Shown: in pieces, positions 13,433-23,689 of the stretch
Numbering within the stretch: the stretch's first letter is position 1
Layout of the letters: the number at the start of each line of letters is the position of its first letter
The notes under the pieces: generated by a model
The model's input: only the letters and a program-made list of their open reading frames with translations
The model's database searches: none
What the model was told of the DNA's origin: nothing
From: Leptasterias polaris
Lineage: Eukaryota; Echinodermata; Asteroidea; Forcipulatida; Asteriidae
NCBI GenBank assembly: GCA_037783415.1
Contig: JAZGTN010000068.1
Location: 3,472,001-3,536,000, forward strand
DNA: 64,000 nt
Direction: 5' to 3'
Program-made: the position numbers and the translations under genes

Positions 13433-13652
13433 CTGTTTTCCTGACAGGGTTGGATTTAGTCACTATCTGACGTACAAACACTTAACCAAAGTGCTGTGGA
13501 CTGTAGTCAGACCTGCAGACTAGTCTAAAATATGCGCTTGGCTATGTAAAACTACTGTTTTGGGTTTTATTATGACTCTAAGGTAAAGCGCATTGAGACG
13601 TTATTGTAAAATGCGCTATATAAGAACTGGTGATTATTATTATTATTATTAA
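13433..13652 (+). mobile_element. retroelement 3' end with (ATT)n tail
   Basis: The segment carries AAAGCGCATTGAGACG and TGCGCTATATAAGAACTGG followed by ATT repeats, the same kind of tail seen after LINE ends at 20180 and 20890 in this window. No reading frame is left. It interrupts the 83-bp tandem repeat. Confidence 0.7.
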
Positions 13653-13794
13653 CAATAGGGTGTTCCTAATTGGAAAAGTATCAAAACCAATGAGAGCTGT
13701 TTCCAAAACGTTGGTTTACTAACAAAAGAAGCAACAACAGGAGGTCTCCGATTGGAAAAGTATCAAACCCAATATGAGAGCTGTTAATTTTTGC

Positions 13795-13990
13795 ATCGGG
13801 GATAATGAATATAAAATTGTTTTTACCCTACACCGATGTGTGTTAAGCACTGTATACTCAGTAGTTTCCAGAGTTCTGTGAGAAAAATCCACAGGCAAAT
13901 TACTCGGGTGGAATTCGAACCCACGACCTTTGCATTGCTAGAGCAGATGTCTTACCACTAGACCACCGAGCTAGCCCGATGGCTAGAGGC
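13795..13990 (-). mobile_element. tRNA-derived SINE, minus strand
   Basis: On the minus strand the head has A box TGGTCTAGTGG and B box GGTTCGAATTCC, followed by a body that includes CAGTGCTTAACACACATC and GGGTAAAAACA. A second, partly duplicated copy at 14819-15003 has the same head and body, so a LINE end appears to sit between two SINE pieces. Confidence 0.8.
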
Positions 13991-14815
13991 GGTTCGAATT
14001 ATTGGCAGCGGGTACCGCACAATTTAATAGATGTTAAGACCAAGAAGTTAAGAAAATATACAAAAGCAGCGGAACAGAATAATGGAATGGAGGGCCCCAA
14101 GAAAAACAAGATTTGTACAGGAGCAATTTAAATATTACCAATCAAACTTAGGGGCACCCCATCTATGAGCGGCCAACTTCCAATGAAATTATGTAGAATT
14201 AAGAATACGCGTTAGATAAGGAATTGGACTATTTCTAAACCGTTCAGTTCTACAGCGAAGTTCAGTATGCTTTCCTGCTGAACTCCGAGTTTGGTGAAAT
14301 CTAGGTTTCTCAGGAGGTAGCAAATGATGGAGTTTTGAAGATGAATTTTGCATGGATTTTGCAAATGAAAGGCACAATTGATAGCGCCTGCTCTCCAAGG
14401 TAGGAAGCTGGCAGTCCTTGAGCGCTTGTGGATAGTGTCTATAGTTAGTACCAAGTATAATTCTGCTTGCTCGCTTCTGTAACTGCTCCAGGCTTAAACA
14501 CTGTTCCTTTGTTAGACCTCCAGACCAGACAACAGCAGCATACTCCACGACAAACGTCGTATAGATAGTGATGAGGTCGCTCGTGGGAAGGTTGTAATGT
14601 TTGAGAGATCGTAAGACGTATAGGCGACTGTTGGTGCGTTTAATGATGGATGCAATATGTGCGTTCCATTTTAAATCTGCTTGTATGAAGATTCCTAGCA
14701 ATTTAACAGTGTTGGATTGTTGAATGACGACATCATCTAATTCTAAAGTGTCACCAGTAGGCCGCGTCATGTTGGTGTCCTCACCACGTAGAGCGTCATT
14801 GATAAGCGACAGATT
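13991..14815 (-). mobile_element. 5'-truncated LINE end (CR1/Jockey-like)
   Basis: Minus-strand LINE remnant consisting of the C-terminal end of the reverse transcriptase ORF (14770-14189) and about 200 bp of 3' untranslated sequence. It is flanked by two copies of the same SINE family in the same orientation. Everything upstream of the last 190 or so codons is missing, as expected from incomplete reverse transcription. Confidence 0.85.
14189..14770 (-). pseudogene. LINE reverse transcriptase, C-terminal 193 residues
   Basis: The frame is open for 193 codons to its natural stop. It shows the post-catalytic part of non-LTR reverse transcriptases: VKLLGIFIQADLKWNAHI, then RLYVLRSLKHYNLP, then EYAAVVWSGGLTKEQ and LEQLQKRASRIILG. 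The catalytic palm with the YxDD motif is absent, so it cannot function. The intact frame suggests a fairly young insertion. The family (CR1, Jockey or L2 clade) is inferred from the general pattern, not from a search. Confidence 0.88.
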
Positions 14816-14818
14816 GTG

Positions 14819-15003
14819 GGATTCGAACCCACGAACTTTGCATTGCTAGAGCAAATGTCTTACCACTAGACCACCGAGCTAGCCCGGGCAAATCACTCGG
14901 GTGGGATTCGAACCCACGTTTTTGGGGTTTTTTTTTTTCACCGAACTCGGGCAAGTACTGACTATACAGTGCTTAACACACATCATGTAGGGTAAAAACA
15001 AAT
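14819..15003 (-). mobile_element. second copy of the tRNA-derived SINE, minus strand
   Basis: It has the same A box and B box as the copy at 13795-13990, but the B-box segment occurs twice (near 14821 and 14910) with a G/T-rich stretch between, so it is rearranged. It ends in the shared CAGTGCTTAACACACATC body and then re-enters the 83-bp repeat. Confidence 0.72.
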
Positions 15004-15456
15004 TTATATCCAGTGAGAGCTGTTTCCAAAACGTTGCTGTACAAATAAAAGAGTCAACAATAGGAGGTCCCTGATTGCATGTCTTTTACGTGTGTGTACA
15101 TTGCGTACACACACAGCACATCAATATTTGAGCGCTTCTCAGGCACTATGTTCCATGAAAGAATTTAAAACATTATAAATAATATATACTTATTGATGTA
15201 ACAATTGTATCAAGGATGAAGGATAATATTTTGGTTTTACACTCCCCAGTAGAGAGTCTACATGATTCTAAACCACCTACCACTCAAGCCTTTTATACTT
15301 TTGAGGAGAACCATTATCTTGTTTTCAAAGTGTAGATTGAGCTTTTACCCCCACAGTTTCCTTTTGAATTTCACTGCCTCTAGACAGAAACTTAAAAAAA
15401 CCAAACTTTTAGGCAATCCGCCAGGCTCAAGCTGGTTCACTTACTTCTTCACTTAC

Positions 15457-15526
15457 CTGTGTTTTCATTGCTTTTGTAGTTTTTGTTTAATGCATTTGCT
15501 ATTTTGACTGTGAATATTATGATTGC
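15457..15526 (-). CDS. 70-bp exon of gene A
   Basis: The acceptor is a long T-rich tract ending in TTTCTCAG and the donor is ACAG|GTAAGTGAAG, close to consensus. The exon reads AIIIFTVKIANALNKNYKSN and a few more residues, entering in phase 0 and leaving one base, which the 37-bp exon completes. It lies just left of a SINE head on the same strand. Function unknown. Confidence 0.5.
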
Positions 15527-15589
15527 CTGAGAAATATAAAAAATATAAATAATAAATAATATATTATAACACTTTCCGAGTCTTGCAGA

Positions 15590-15692
15590 CAAAATCTGCA
15601 GCATACTATACATGGTTGGGATTTGAACCTGAAACCACAAATCTAGAGAAGACAAAACCACTAGGCCACCAAGTGATGTCCCATGAGGACAG
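15590..15692 (-). mobile_element. tRNA-derived SINE head, minus strand
   Basis: Reading on the minus strand there is an A box TGGCCTAGTGG and a B box GGTTCAAATCCC at normal spacing. The sequence is related to, but distinct from, the SINE heads at 13.9 and 14.9 kb. No long body is recognisable. It lies about 70 bp upstream, in transcription terms, of the gene A exon at 15526. Confidence 0.65.
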
Positions 15693-15699
15693 ACTATAG

Positions 15700-15820
15700 T
15701 TCCAATCATGTAATAAGAAGCAGGTACCGCAAACAATGTTCAAATCATGTAATAAGAAGCAGGTACCGCAAACAATGTTCAAATCATGTACTAAGAAGAA
15801 GGTTCCGCAAACAATGTAAC
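15700..15820. repeat. 39-bp tandem repeat, three copies
   Basis: Three copies of a 39-bp unit containing AATCATGTAATAAGAAGCAG and CCGCAAACAATG start at about 15704, 15743 and 15782. The third carries a few changes. A short open frame across it has no domain. Confidence 0.85.
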
Positions 15821-16478
15821 TGCAATAGTAAAAATCACATCATAACTGTGCTTTCAACATACACTGTTTTTAAATAGATTCAGAAGACAAACAAAACAAG
15901 CCAGGTTTCATTACACAAAATATTATCCCAATACAAAAGAGTTGCTGTCTCAACAGCAGCCACTTCAGAGAGTTTCACCTTTAGATTGAGAAGACTTTTC
16001 TTCTTTCTATATAAGCATTTTCTTTGACTTTAAAATGACTTCATAACCGCCCACACATAGATTGTATTCTATTTGTTGGATGACGTAGTACTTTGCATTG
16101 TATTCGACAGACACTTTATATGTAACAACATACTTCAGATTGAACAGGTTTCAAATAAAAAAACACCTCTCATTACAAACAACACCCACATGATATTTCA
16201 AGAGTCAACAAAACTACTCAGACAAAACATACATATAATATAGAATTATGAAATCTGAGTACAATATACCAGCATGAATTCATGCAGATTGCCAGAAAGG
16301 GCATTGACGTAGAACCCAAGTAAAATGTCGATTCCCTTTGTTGGATTTCACAGAAACCGAGAACATATATCTGAATTCATTGTATGAAGGTTTCAATAAA
16401 CAGGAAAAAACAAAAGGTGAAATTTAGAAAACATTTTTTTAAATTCCAACATGAAACCATCTTAAATCTGGGTGAGAT

Positions 16479-16519
<41 letters not shown>
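16479..16519 (+). repeat. uninterrupted G-run of about 41 bases
   Basis: This is the longest of several poly-G or poly-C runs in the window, followed by G-rich sequence to about 16532. Such runs can form quadruplexes and are also prone to assembly and sequencing length error, so the exact length should not be trusted. Confidence 0.9.
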
Positions 16520-16520
<1 letters not shown>

Positions 16521-16595
16521 GGGGAGGGGGGAGAATTGGTCTAGGCACATATAGGTTATTTAAAGGACAGAAACTTGTGTTATTAAAAAAGACAT

Positions 16596-17579
16596 TTAAA
16601 GGCACCTGGCAGTGGTATTTTTTCAAAATAAAGCTTTTGTCATTATATATACATTTTTATGAGTGGAATGTGAATAAACAATTTACTAAGGTTAAAAAAT
16701 TGTATTTTTCTTTTAATTACAAATTAAAAAATAGGCCCCCCCTTTACATGTACATGGCGCTGTTCGTGACGTCAATCGAGGCAGGAGAAAATGTGTAGTC
16801 TGACCCCGTACATTACGTCTGGGTACCTGATCAGTATGATGCGTTTTCGTATTCGGACGTCACCACCCAATGCAATCCTAGGACAGTGTACAGTCGACTA
16901 ATACGAGACGCCAGAGGTTTTTCACCGGTCCCGAACTGTCCCATGCACGTTTCTATGTCTTAAAAACGGAAGATACGAGCATGGTCATAACGAGAACACG
17001 GATAATACGAGGTATTGTTTTTCCACCAGAAACATTTCGCTGGTAACCTAAGCTTCACTGCAACTTCCCTTGCACACTACTACCAACGAAAAAATTCCCG
17101 GGCTATCAAAGTGTTCGCTGCATAGCGCTGAAAACGACGTCGGACCGGACCACTTTACCCTCGTTAGCCTAACTTTCGATGCCCGTAACTGCCTATATTT
17201 GGGATCAGCAGGAAAGAAATGCTGGCTGACCCCATCTTTAGTCGTTTTGCTGCATCCAGCAGCAATTTTCGCTGGAAAAATGCAAGAAAAAACCCCCTTT
17301 TGGATAACCAAACGAAACGTACAATCTCACTACTTGCACTGCACGTGTATATACAACGTAAATGCAGGCAAGTTCGAGTGGGGTCGATGTTCAATCGAGG
17401 CGAAGTCTTCCTCGATTGACGTCACAAAAAGGGTTGGGCGGAGTCGCCCCCGAACAACTTTATCTATTTTTTTTACATATAAATACTGACAAACAATTAC
17501 TCAAAAAATTGTTTTATTGTTAATATACATAATACTCTTATATTAAAAAAAAAAAAATTCTATTTCCAGGTGACTTTAA
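16596..17579 (-). mobile_element. TTAA-flanked transposon remnant carrying a THAP-like motif
   Basis: The ends are AGGCACCTGG (16600) and, inverted, AGTCACCTGG (17575), each flanked by TTAA (16596-16599 and 17576-17579). Similarity between the ends continues through AT-rich sequence. A second inverted pair, GTGACGTCAATCGAGG at 16767-16782 and its exact reverse complement at 17410-17425, lies further in. A minus-strand frame inside has THAP-type features. TTAA targets plus a THAP domain are hallmarks of the Kolobok superfamily in my knowledge, so I suggest a Kolobok-like, internally deleted copy of 976 bp. Confidence 0.7.
17048..17311 (-). pseudogene. degenerate THAP-domain fragment
   Basis: The 87-codon minus-strand frame includes IAAGCSKTTKDGVSQHFFPA, followed by DPKYRQL, then KWSGPTSFSALCSEHF. 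THAP zinc fingers are C2CH modules with a closing CxxH in a CSEHF context and an FP near the first strand, and both are visible. The first cysteine of the first pair is replaced (KIAAGC where CxxxxC is expected) and the conserved tryptophan after the FP motif reads R, so DNA binding is probably lost. There is no transposase catalytic domain nearby. Confidence 0.65.
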
Positions 17580-17608
17580 GTAATAGGGCCTAACATTCTT
17601 TTTATAAA

Positions 17609-18773
17609 TCAGTTAATTAGCTGTTTCGCGGCAAGCGCAGCGAAACAGCTATTGTTTTTGTTAAAGTTTTTGTTTTTCCTTTTATTTGTATTTTTCAGAC
17701 TTCCGGAAGTCATTGAAATAATGCACAATTCGTTCTAAGTGGCCTTTTGCATAGTTCCTAAAGAGCAATTGCAATGAAACTTTCAGTGATGAAAGGCATT
17801 GGTGCAAGGAAGGTCCTAAAACAAATTCGTCATGATGACGTCATCACCTGTCACGTGACGTCATCTTAAAGGTTTCTATTTTTAATATTTGAAAATCTGT
17901 ATCAAATCAGCCACAAGAGACCGTAGGTTTCTGTTTGCGGGATTGGGTAGGGATAAATTAGGTCTTCATTTTATTCAGTGTGCGTGACCTCACGCGACCT
18001 CTACTTCCGGTCGAAACCGGAAGTGCCTTGTAATTCAAAAGTGCTAAATGTTATGAAAATGCTTTTAACGATGTTAGTGTCCGGCATGGGTGTGCAGTTT
18101 AAAAAAAATACCGATGACGTCACGATACACAAGAGCGCCCTCTAGCGGCAGTTGGAAAACTGTTCAAAATGCACTTTGAGAAGATGTGTGTGGCGACGTT
18201 TTGTGTAATCGCTTCAAAATTGATACACATGATGACCGTCAGGCAGCCAACATATGTATGAAGTTTTAGATTGATGACGTCATCAGGGGTCACGTGAGGT
18301 GACATTAAAGGTGCACTTTTTGAAGTCGTATATCTCCAAAAGTATAGGTCTGATCACGTTGAAACTTGGCAAGTCGTTAGATAATGGCAAGTTCCTGTCA
18401 AACTTGTAATGACGTCATGATGACGTCATCACACGATTTGTTATGATTTTTTCATTTTTTGCCCCTTTAAGTCAGAAATTACTAACGGAACATGCTTTAA
18501 TCTAAATTATTTTTTAAACACGCTTGATATGTCATAACTGATTCGAAAAATAATTGACGTCATCATGACGTCATCATTCGCCATGTTATATTAAATTAAA
18601 GGTACAGTTTTACAAGATATATAGACAATTAATTGGATCTCACAAGGCATTCAATATTGTATTTATTAACTTGATTATGTACACACAACAAACTTTCATA
18701 TTCGCTTGAGTAATTTGAAAATATTATTAGCGAAACAGCTTTGCATTTGTTCACAAATGCAATTGAGCTCTAG
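17609..18773 (+). mobile_element. Helitron/Helentron-like non-autonomous element, copy 1
   Basis: The 5' end has AGCTGTTTCGC (17619-17629) facing GCGAAACAGCT (17640-17650). Near the 3' end GCGAAACAGCT recurs (18730-18740), so it pairs as a subterminal inverted repeat with the 5' motif. A hairpin GCATTTGTTCACAAATGC (18743-18760) follows, and the copy ends CTAG (18770-18773) before T. Terminal hairpin, CTAG end and no target duplication fit rolling-circle elements; subterminal inverted repeats fit the Helentron-associated (HINE) type. No Rep/helicase is encoded. The interior holds many TGACGTCA palindromes. The 5' boundary at TC 17609 is my estimate. Confidence 0.6.
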
Positions 18774-19740
18774 TTTTTAATTTTAATTTTTCAGACTTCC
18801 GGAAGTCATTGAAATAACGCACAATTCGTTCTAAGCGGTCTTTTGCATGGTTCCTAAAGAGCAATTGCAATGAAACTTTCAGTGATGAAAGGTATTGGGG
18901 CAAGGAAGGTCCTAAAACAAATTCGTCATGATGACGTCATCAACTGACACGTGACGTCATCTTAAAGTTTTATATTTTAAATATTTGAAAATCCGTATCA
19001 AATCAGCCACAAGCGACCGTAGGATTCTGTTTACAGGATTGGGTGGGGATTAATTAGGGCTTCATTTTATTCAGTGTGGGTGACCTCACGTGACCTCTAC
19101 TTCCGGTCGAAACCGGTCGAAACAGGAAGTGCCCTCATAATTCAAAAGTGACAAAAGTTATGAAGTTGCTTTTAACGATGTTAGTATGCGGCTAAGATGT
19201 ACTTTCAAAAAAAAATACCAATGACGTAATAATATTTAAGAGCGCCCTCTAGTGGCAGTTGGAAAACTGTTCAAAATGCACTTTGAGAAGATGTGTGTGG
19301 CGAAGTTTTTTGTAATCGCTTCAAAATTGATGCACATGATAAACGTCAGGCAGCCAACATATGTGTGAAGTTTTAGATTGATTACGTCATCAGGGGTCAC
19401 CTGACGTGACATTAAAGGTGCACTTTTTGAAGTCGTATATCTCCAAAAGTAAAGGTCTGATTACATTGAAACTTGGCAAGTCGTTAGATAATGGCCAGTT
19501 CCTGTTAAACTTGTAATAACGTCATGATGACGTCATCACAAGAATTGTTATGATTTTTTCATTTTTTGCCCCTTTAAGTCATAAATTACTAACGGAACAT
19601 GCTAAAATCGAAATTCTTTTTTAAACAGGCTTGATACCTCATAACTTCTTCGAAAACAAATTGACGTCATCATGACGTCATCATTTGTCAGGTTATCTTA
19701 CCTTAAAGGTACAGTTTTACAAGATATATTTAGACAATGA

Positions 19741-20190
19741 ATTTGATCCCCCTTACTCGCTAAACTACACTGGCTACCTATGGAGAAACGCATCCAGTTC
19801 AAAACTCTTCTATATGTTTTTAAATGTTTGAAGGACATTGCTCCACCTTATCTCTCTGATATGTTTCATCTTCGCCAAAGCAACCGTCAAGGACTCCGTT
19901 CTTCCGATAGAACTCGGCTTAACACTCACAAGTCCAGATTATCTTATGGCAAACACACCTTCTCACACTCTGCTGCTGAACTTTGGAACAGTCTCCCAAT
20001 TAGTGTCTGTGATTCTTCTTGTGTTGTTACATTTAAGAGTAAACTTAAAACTTATCTCTTTCCTAAATAGTAGATTTAAGTTTTGTTCTAGCCTGTTTTA
20101 ATTTATCCTTTTCTTTTGTTATGCGCTTTGATCATGTTTTGGAAAAGCGCAGTATAAATGCCTGTTATTATTATTATAATAATCTCACAT
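19741..20190 (+). mobile_element. 5'-truncated LINE end inserted in the Helitron-like copy 2
   Basis: It carries the last part of a LINE ORF, a short 3' untranslated region with TGCGCTTTGATCATG and AAAGCGCAGTATAAATGCC, and an ATT tail. Comparison with Helitron copy 1 places the insertion at GGAT|CTCAC. Confidence 0.85.
19745..20070 (+). pseudogene. LINE ORF2 C-terminal tail
   Basis: The open frame reads LHWLPMEKRIQFKTLLYVFK, then APPYLSDMF and AAELWNSLPISV, and stops at 20070. This is the highly recognisable C-terminal end of CR1/L2-type LINE proteins. The reverse transcriptase and endonuclease domains are absent. The frame has no break, so the insertion is not very old. Confidence 0.88.
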
Positions 20191-20319
20191 GGCATTAGTT
20201 ATTGTATTATTAACTTGTGTACACACTATAAGGATTTCATATTCAGATGAGTAATTTGAAACTATTATTAGCGAAACAGCTCTGCATTTGTGCACAAATG
20301 CAATATGTCACGTGTCTAG

Positions 20320-20898
20320 TTGTAATTCATTGTTGTATGGCCTTCCGAAAAGGGAATTACACCGGGTACAGAGAGTTCAAAACACTGCAGCACGGTTAAT
20401 AGTGGGTGCTCGTTCAAGAGATTCTATCACTCCCCTTCTAAACAAACTACACTGGTTGCCCATAGAAAAACATGTTGTTTTCAAGATTCTTATGTGTTTT
20501 ATAGTACAGAATAATCTTGCTCCATCTTACACGTATTTGTCTGATCTAATTCATAAGCACAATCCAGTACGTACACTTCGTTCATCATCTCAACACCTCC
20601 TTGCATTAACCCTGCTAATTATTATGCATGCATATGGAATTCTCTGCCCTTGGCGATCAGGAATACATCTTCCCTTTATGATTTTAAAACAGCCTTAAAG
20701 ACACATCTTTTCTTACAGTAGTTTAGCAATTCTTGTTTTGATGTGTCGCTGTGCATGTAGTGGTGTTATTTTGTCCTCTTATGTTGTTGTAGATTGTAAA
20801 GCGTACTCTTTCATTGGAAAGCGCATAGAGAATTAAGTGTTAATTATTATGCGCTATATAAATCGAAAGTTATTATTATTATTATTATAATTATTATT
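20320..20898 (+). mobile_element. 5'-truncated LINE end with frameshift
   Basis: It begins SCNSLLYGLPKRELHRVQRV and continues with NTAARLIVG, LLNKLHWLPIEKHVVFKI and PSYTYLSDLI, the standard C-terminal part of CR1/L2-like LINEs. The frame shifts after about 20560 and the last part is scrambled. The 3' end has TGCGCTATATAAATCG and a long ATT tract that leads straight into the 30-bp minisatellite. It starts right at the CTAG of Helitron-like copy 2. Confidence 0.85.
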
Positions 20899-21539
20899 AT
20901 CCCCATCCTGTACAACACCCTCACCTATTCCTACCCTCTACAACATCCCTCACCTATTCCTACCCTCTACAACATCCCTCACCTATCCCTACCCTCTACA
21001 ACACCCATCACCTATCCCCACCCTCCACAACTACCCTCACCTATCCCCGTCCTCACCAACACCCCTCACCTATCCCCATCATGTCCAACACCCCTCACCT
21101 ATCCCCACCCTCTACAACACCCCTCACCTATCCCCATCCTGTACAACACCACTCACCTATCCCCACCATGTACAACACCCCTCACCTATCCCCACCCTCT
21201 ACAACATCCCTCACCTATCCCCACCCTCTACAACATCCCTCACCTATCCCCACCCTCTACAATATCCCTCACCTATCCCTACCCTCTACAACACCCATCA
21301 CCTATCCCCACCCTCTACAATATCCCTCACCTATCCCTACCCTCTACAACACCCATCACCTATCCCCACCCTCCACAACACCCATCACCTATCCCCACCC
21401 TCCACAACTACCCTCACCTATCCCTGTCCTCACCAACACCCCTCACCTATCCCCATCATGTCCAACACCCCTCACCTCCCCACCCTCTACAACACCCCTC
21501 CCCTATCCCCATCATGTCCAACACCCCTCACCTATCCCC
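20899..21539. repeat. 30-bp minisatellite, left block
   Basis: About 21 units of the 30-bp type CTCACCTATCCCCACCCTCT plus ACAACATCCC. The plus strand is almost free of G. Units differ by single bases and one-base length changes. The period is a multiple of three and there are no stops, so long Pro/Ser/Thr/Tyr/His frames appear; I regard them as artefacts. The block is the left half of one array interrupted by the hAT-like element. Confidence 0.95.
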
Positions 21540-22845
21540 CAGTGTTGTTGACTCGAGTCGGTGACTTGGACTCGAGTCAGACTCGAGTCGCCAATTTCAT
21601 TGACTTGCGACTTGACTTGACTTGAGCAAAAATGACTCGTGACTTGACTTGACTTGAGCAAATATGACTTGCGACTTGACTTGACTTGAGAAAAAATTAC
21701 TTGGTTACAACACAGGAATATTAAATGTGAAGTTATACGTTTACATTTTTAGGGTTCGGATAAATTAATGTCGAAACAATTCACTCGGAAGTTCCGCAAA
21801 ACACGGACCACCTTGCGATCACAGTTTACACAACGCACGCGGTCACGTCTTTTCCAATTTAGAGGCTGCTAGTCTTTGTTATGTCGTTCCTTTATGCGCA
21901 ACAATAAAGATAGGAAACATTGAACGCTAGAGGGCGTTTCAAAACAATGCGATACCATTGGAGTAAAAGCCCTCTATTGGTGAAATATCCCACAACACCT
22001 GTTTGAAACGCCTTGACAAAAGACTTTACGTGTCTGCGCATGCTCGGGGAAAAGGGTTTTTCCCTCGAATTGCAATAATCACCATCGCTGGTGCGCGAAA
22101 AAAACGTGTACAGAGCAATGAGCCACTGGTATTCACGCAAAAGCCGTCGACAGTATGGTCTTCAAAGCACATTTCCTCGGAAATGTTAGCTTGTTTACGG
22201 AAAACTGCACAACTTATAGGCTTTATTTTACAAAAATTACACCATTTTGGACATTTTGGATCAACAGAAAGATTATTTAAATGTAAAACGTAAGATTTGT
22301 TTCTTTTTAAATATGTTTTGTTTTGTTGTTTTGGGGAATTTTTTGCGGGGTGTTTGTGCATAGGATAGTCAAAATGCTGTGGTGGTGAAGACGCATTGCT
22401 TTACTAGATCACATCCGTGGTTGTGTTCAACCTTAGTTTTTTCACCTGACACCTGTCGTGTTAAATTTTGTAAAATTAAGTTTTTGCCATGATACCCCCA
22501 CATTCGACAAAAATGCCGTGGTGCCCTTTTTACACTTACGAAATTGCTGCGATGCCCTTCAAATTCTAAAAAAGCACGGCAATTATTGCCGTGCATGTGG
22601 TTCAATGGTTGTATTTTTTAGTCTGTCACAACATCATCATGGGAGTGGGCTTATCGGGACATTATGTGACATGTGACTTGACTTGACTTGCGAAAATTTG
22701 ACTTGTGACTTGACTTGACTTGTGAAAATTTGACTTGCGACTTGACTTGACTTGAACAAAAATGACTTGTGACTTGACTTGACTTGACCAAAGATGACTT
22801 GCGACTTGACTTGACTTGACAAAAAATGACTTGGTTACAACACTG
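21540..22845 (+). mobile_element. hAT-like non-autonomous element, 8-bp target duplication
   Basis: The ends are CAGTGTTGT and ACAACACTG, an exact 9-bp inverted repeat beginning CAG. The flanking target duplication CTATCCCC is perfect on both sides (21532-21539 and 22846-22853) and is part of the surrounding 30-bp unit. An 8-bp duplication with CAG termini fits the hAT superfamily. Both subterminal regions are tandem repeats built on GACTTGACTTGACTTG with an AAAAATGACTTG spacer, three or more units left and five right. The 900-bp interior has short frames but no hAT transposase. Confidence 0.88.
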
Positions 22846-23640
22846 CTATCCCCACCCTCTACAACACCCCTCACCTATCCCCACCATGTACAACACCCCT
22901 CACCTATCCCCACCCTCTACAACATCCCTCACCTATCCCCACCCTCTACAACATCCCTCACCTATCCCCACCCTCTACAACATCCCTCACCTATCCCCAC
23001 CCTCTACAACATCCCTCACCTATCCCCACCCTCTACAACATCCCTCACCTATCCCCACCCTCTACAACATCCCTCACCTATCCCCACCCTCTACAACATC
23101 CCTCACCTATCCCCACCCTCTACAACATCCCCACCCTCTACAACATCCCTCACCTATCCCCACCCTCTACAACATCCCTCACCTATCCCCACCCTCTACA
23201 ACATCCCTCACCTATCCCCATCCTCTACAACATCCCTCACCTATCCCCACCCTCTACAACATCCCTCACCTATCCCCACCCTCTACAACATCCCTCACCT
23301 ATTCCCACCCTCTACAACATCCCTCACCTATTCCCACCCTCTACAACACCCCTCACCTATCCCCACCCTCTACAACACCCCTCACCTATCCCCACCCTCT
23401 ACAACACCCCTCACCTATCCCCACCCTCTACAACACCCTCACCTATCCCTACCCTCTACAACACCACTCACCTATCCCCACCCTCTACAACACCACTCAC
23501 CTATCCCCACCCTCTACAACACCCCTCACCTATCCCTACCCTCTACAACTACCCTCACCTATCCCCACCCTCTACAACCCCCTCACCTAAATCCCCACCC
23601 AACACCCCTAACCTATAATCCCACCCTGGAAGTATAACAA
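22846..23640. repeat. 30-bp minisatellite, right block
   Basis: This block continues the same 30-bp array, about 25 units, with one short deletion near 23125. The central part (22920-23330) is the most uniform. Toward 23580-23640 and again at 24061-24190 the units decay. Open frames of over 250 codons in two frames arise from the stop-free unit. Confidence 0.95.
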
Positions 23641-23689
23641 ACCCTCATCCTGGAAGCATAACAAACCCTCACCTATCCCCACGTTGTAC

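Larger units (their letters stand above)
13230..15080. repeat. 83-bp tandem repeat broken by nested insertions
   Basis: Units with the shared core AATGAGAGCTG and AAACGTTGGTGTAC recur at 13230-13420, 13653-13790 and 15004-15080, spaced about 83 bp where uninterrupted (first two at 13261 and 13344). The gaps are filled by a LINE/SINE-like 3' end (13433-13652) and by a SINE plus LINE block (13795-15003). The array of about five units therefore predates the insertions. Confidence 0.75.
18774..20319 (+). mobile_element. Helitron-like element, tandem copy 2, split by a LINE end
   Basis: It starts directly after the CTAG of copy 1 and aligns with it throughout (shared CAGACTTCCGGAAGTCATTG and later blocks), but lacks the 5' hairpin region of about 70 bp. 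It repeats the 3' features: GCGAAACAGCT (20271-20281), a perfect 18-bp palindrome GCATTTGTGCACAAATGC (20284-20301), and CTAG (20316-20319). A LINE end (about 19741-20190) was inserted between bases that are adjacent in copy 1. Confidence 0.62.

Noticed and set aside
17070..17489. Plus-strand frame of 139 codons
   Set aside because: It is the shadow of the minus-strand THAP-like frame within the TTAA-flanked element.
22816..23637. Pro/Ser/Thr-rich frames of 254 and 273 codons (mucin-like)
   Set aside because: They are the 30-bp minisatellite, open in more than one frame, and are interrupted by a transposon in the left block.
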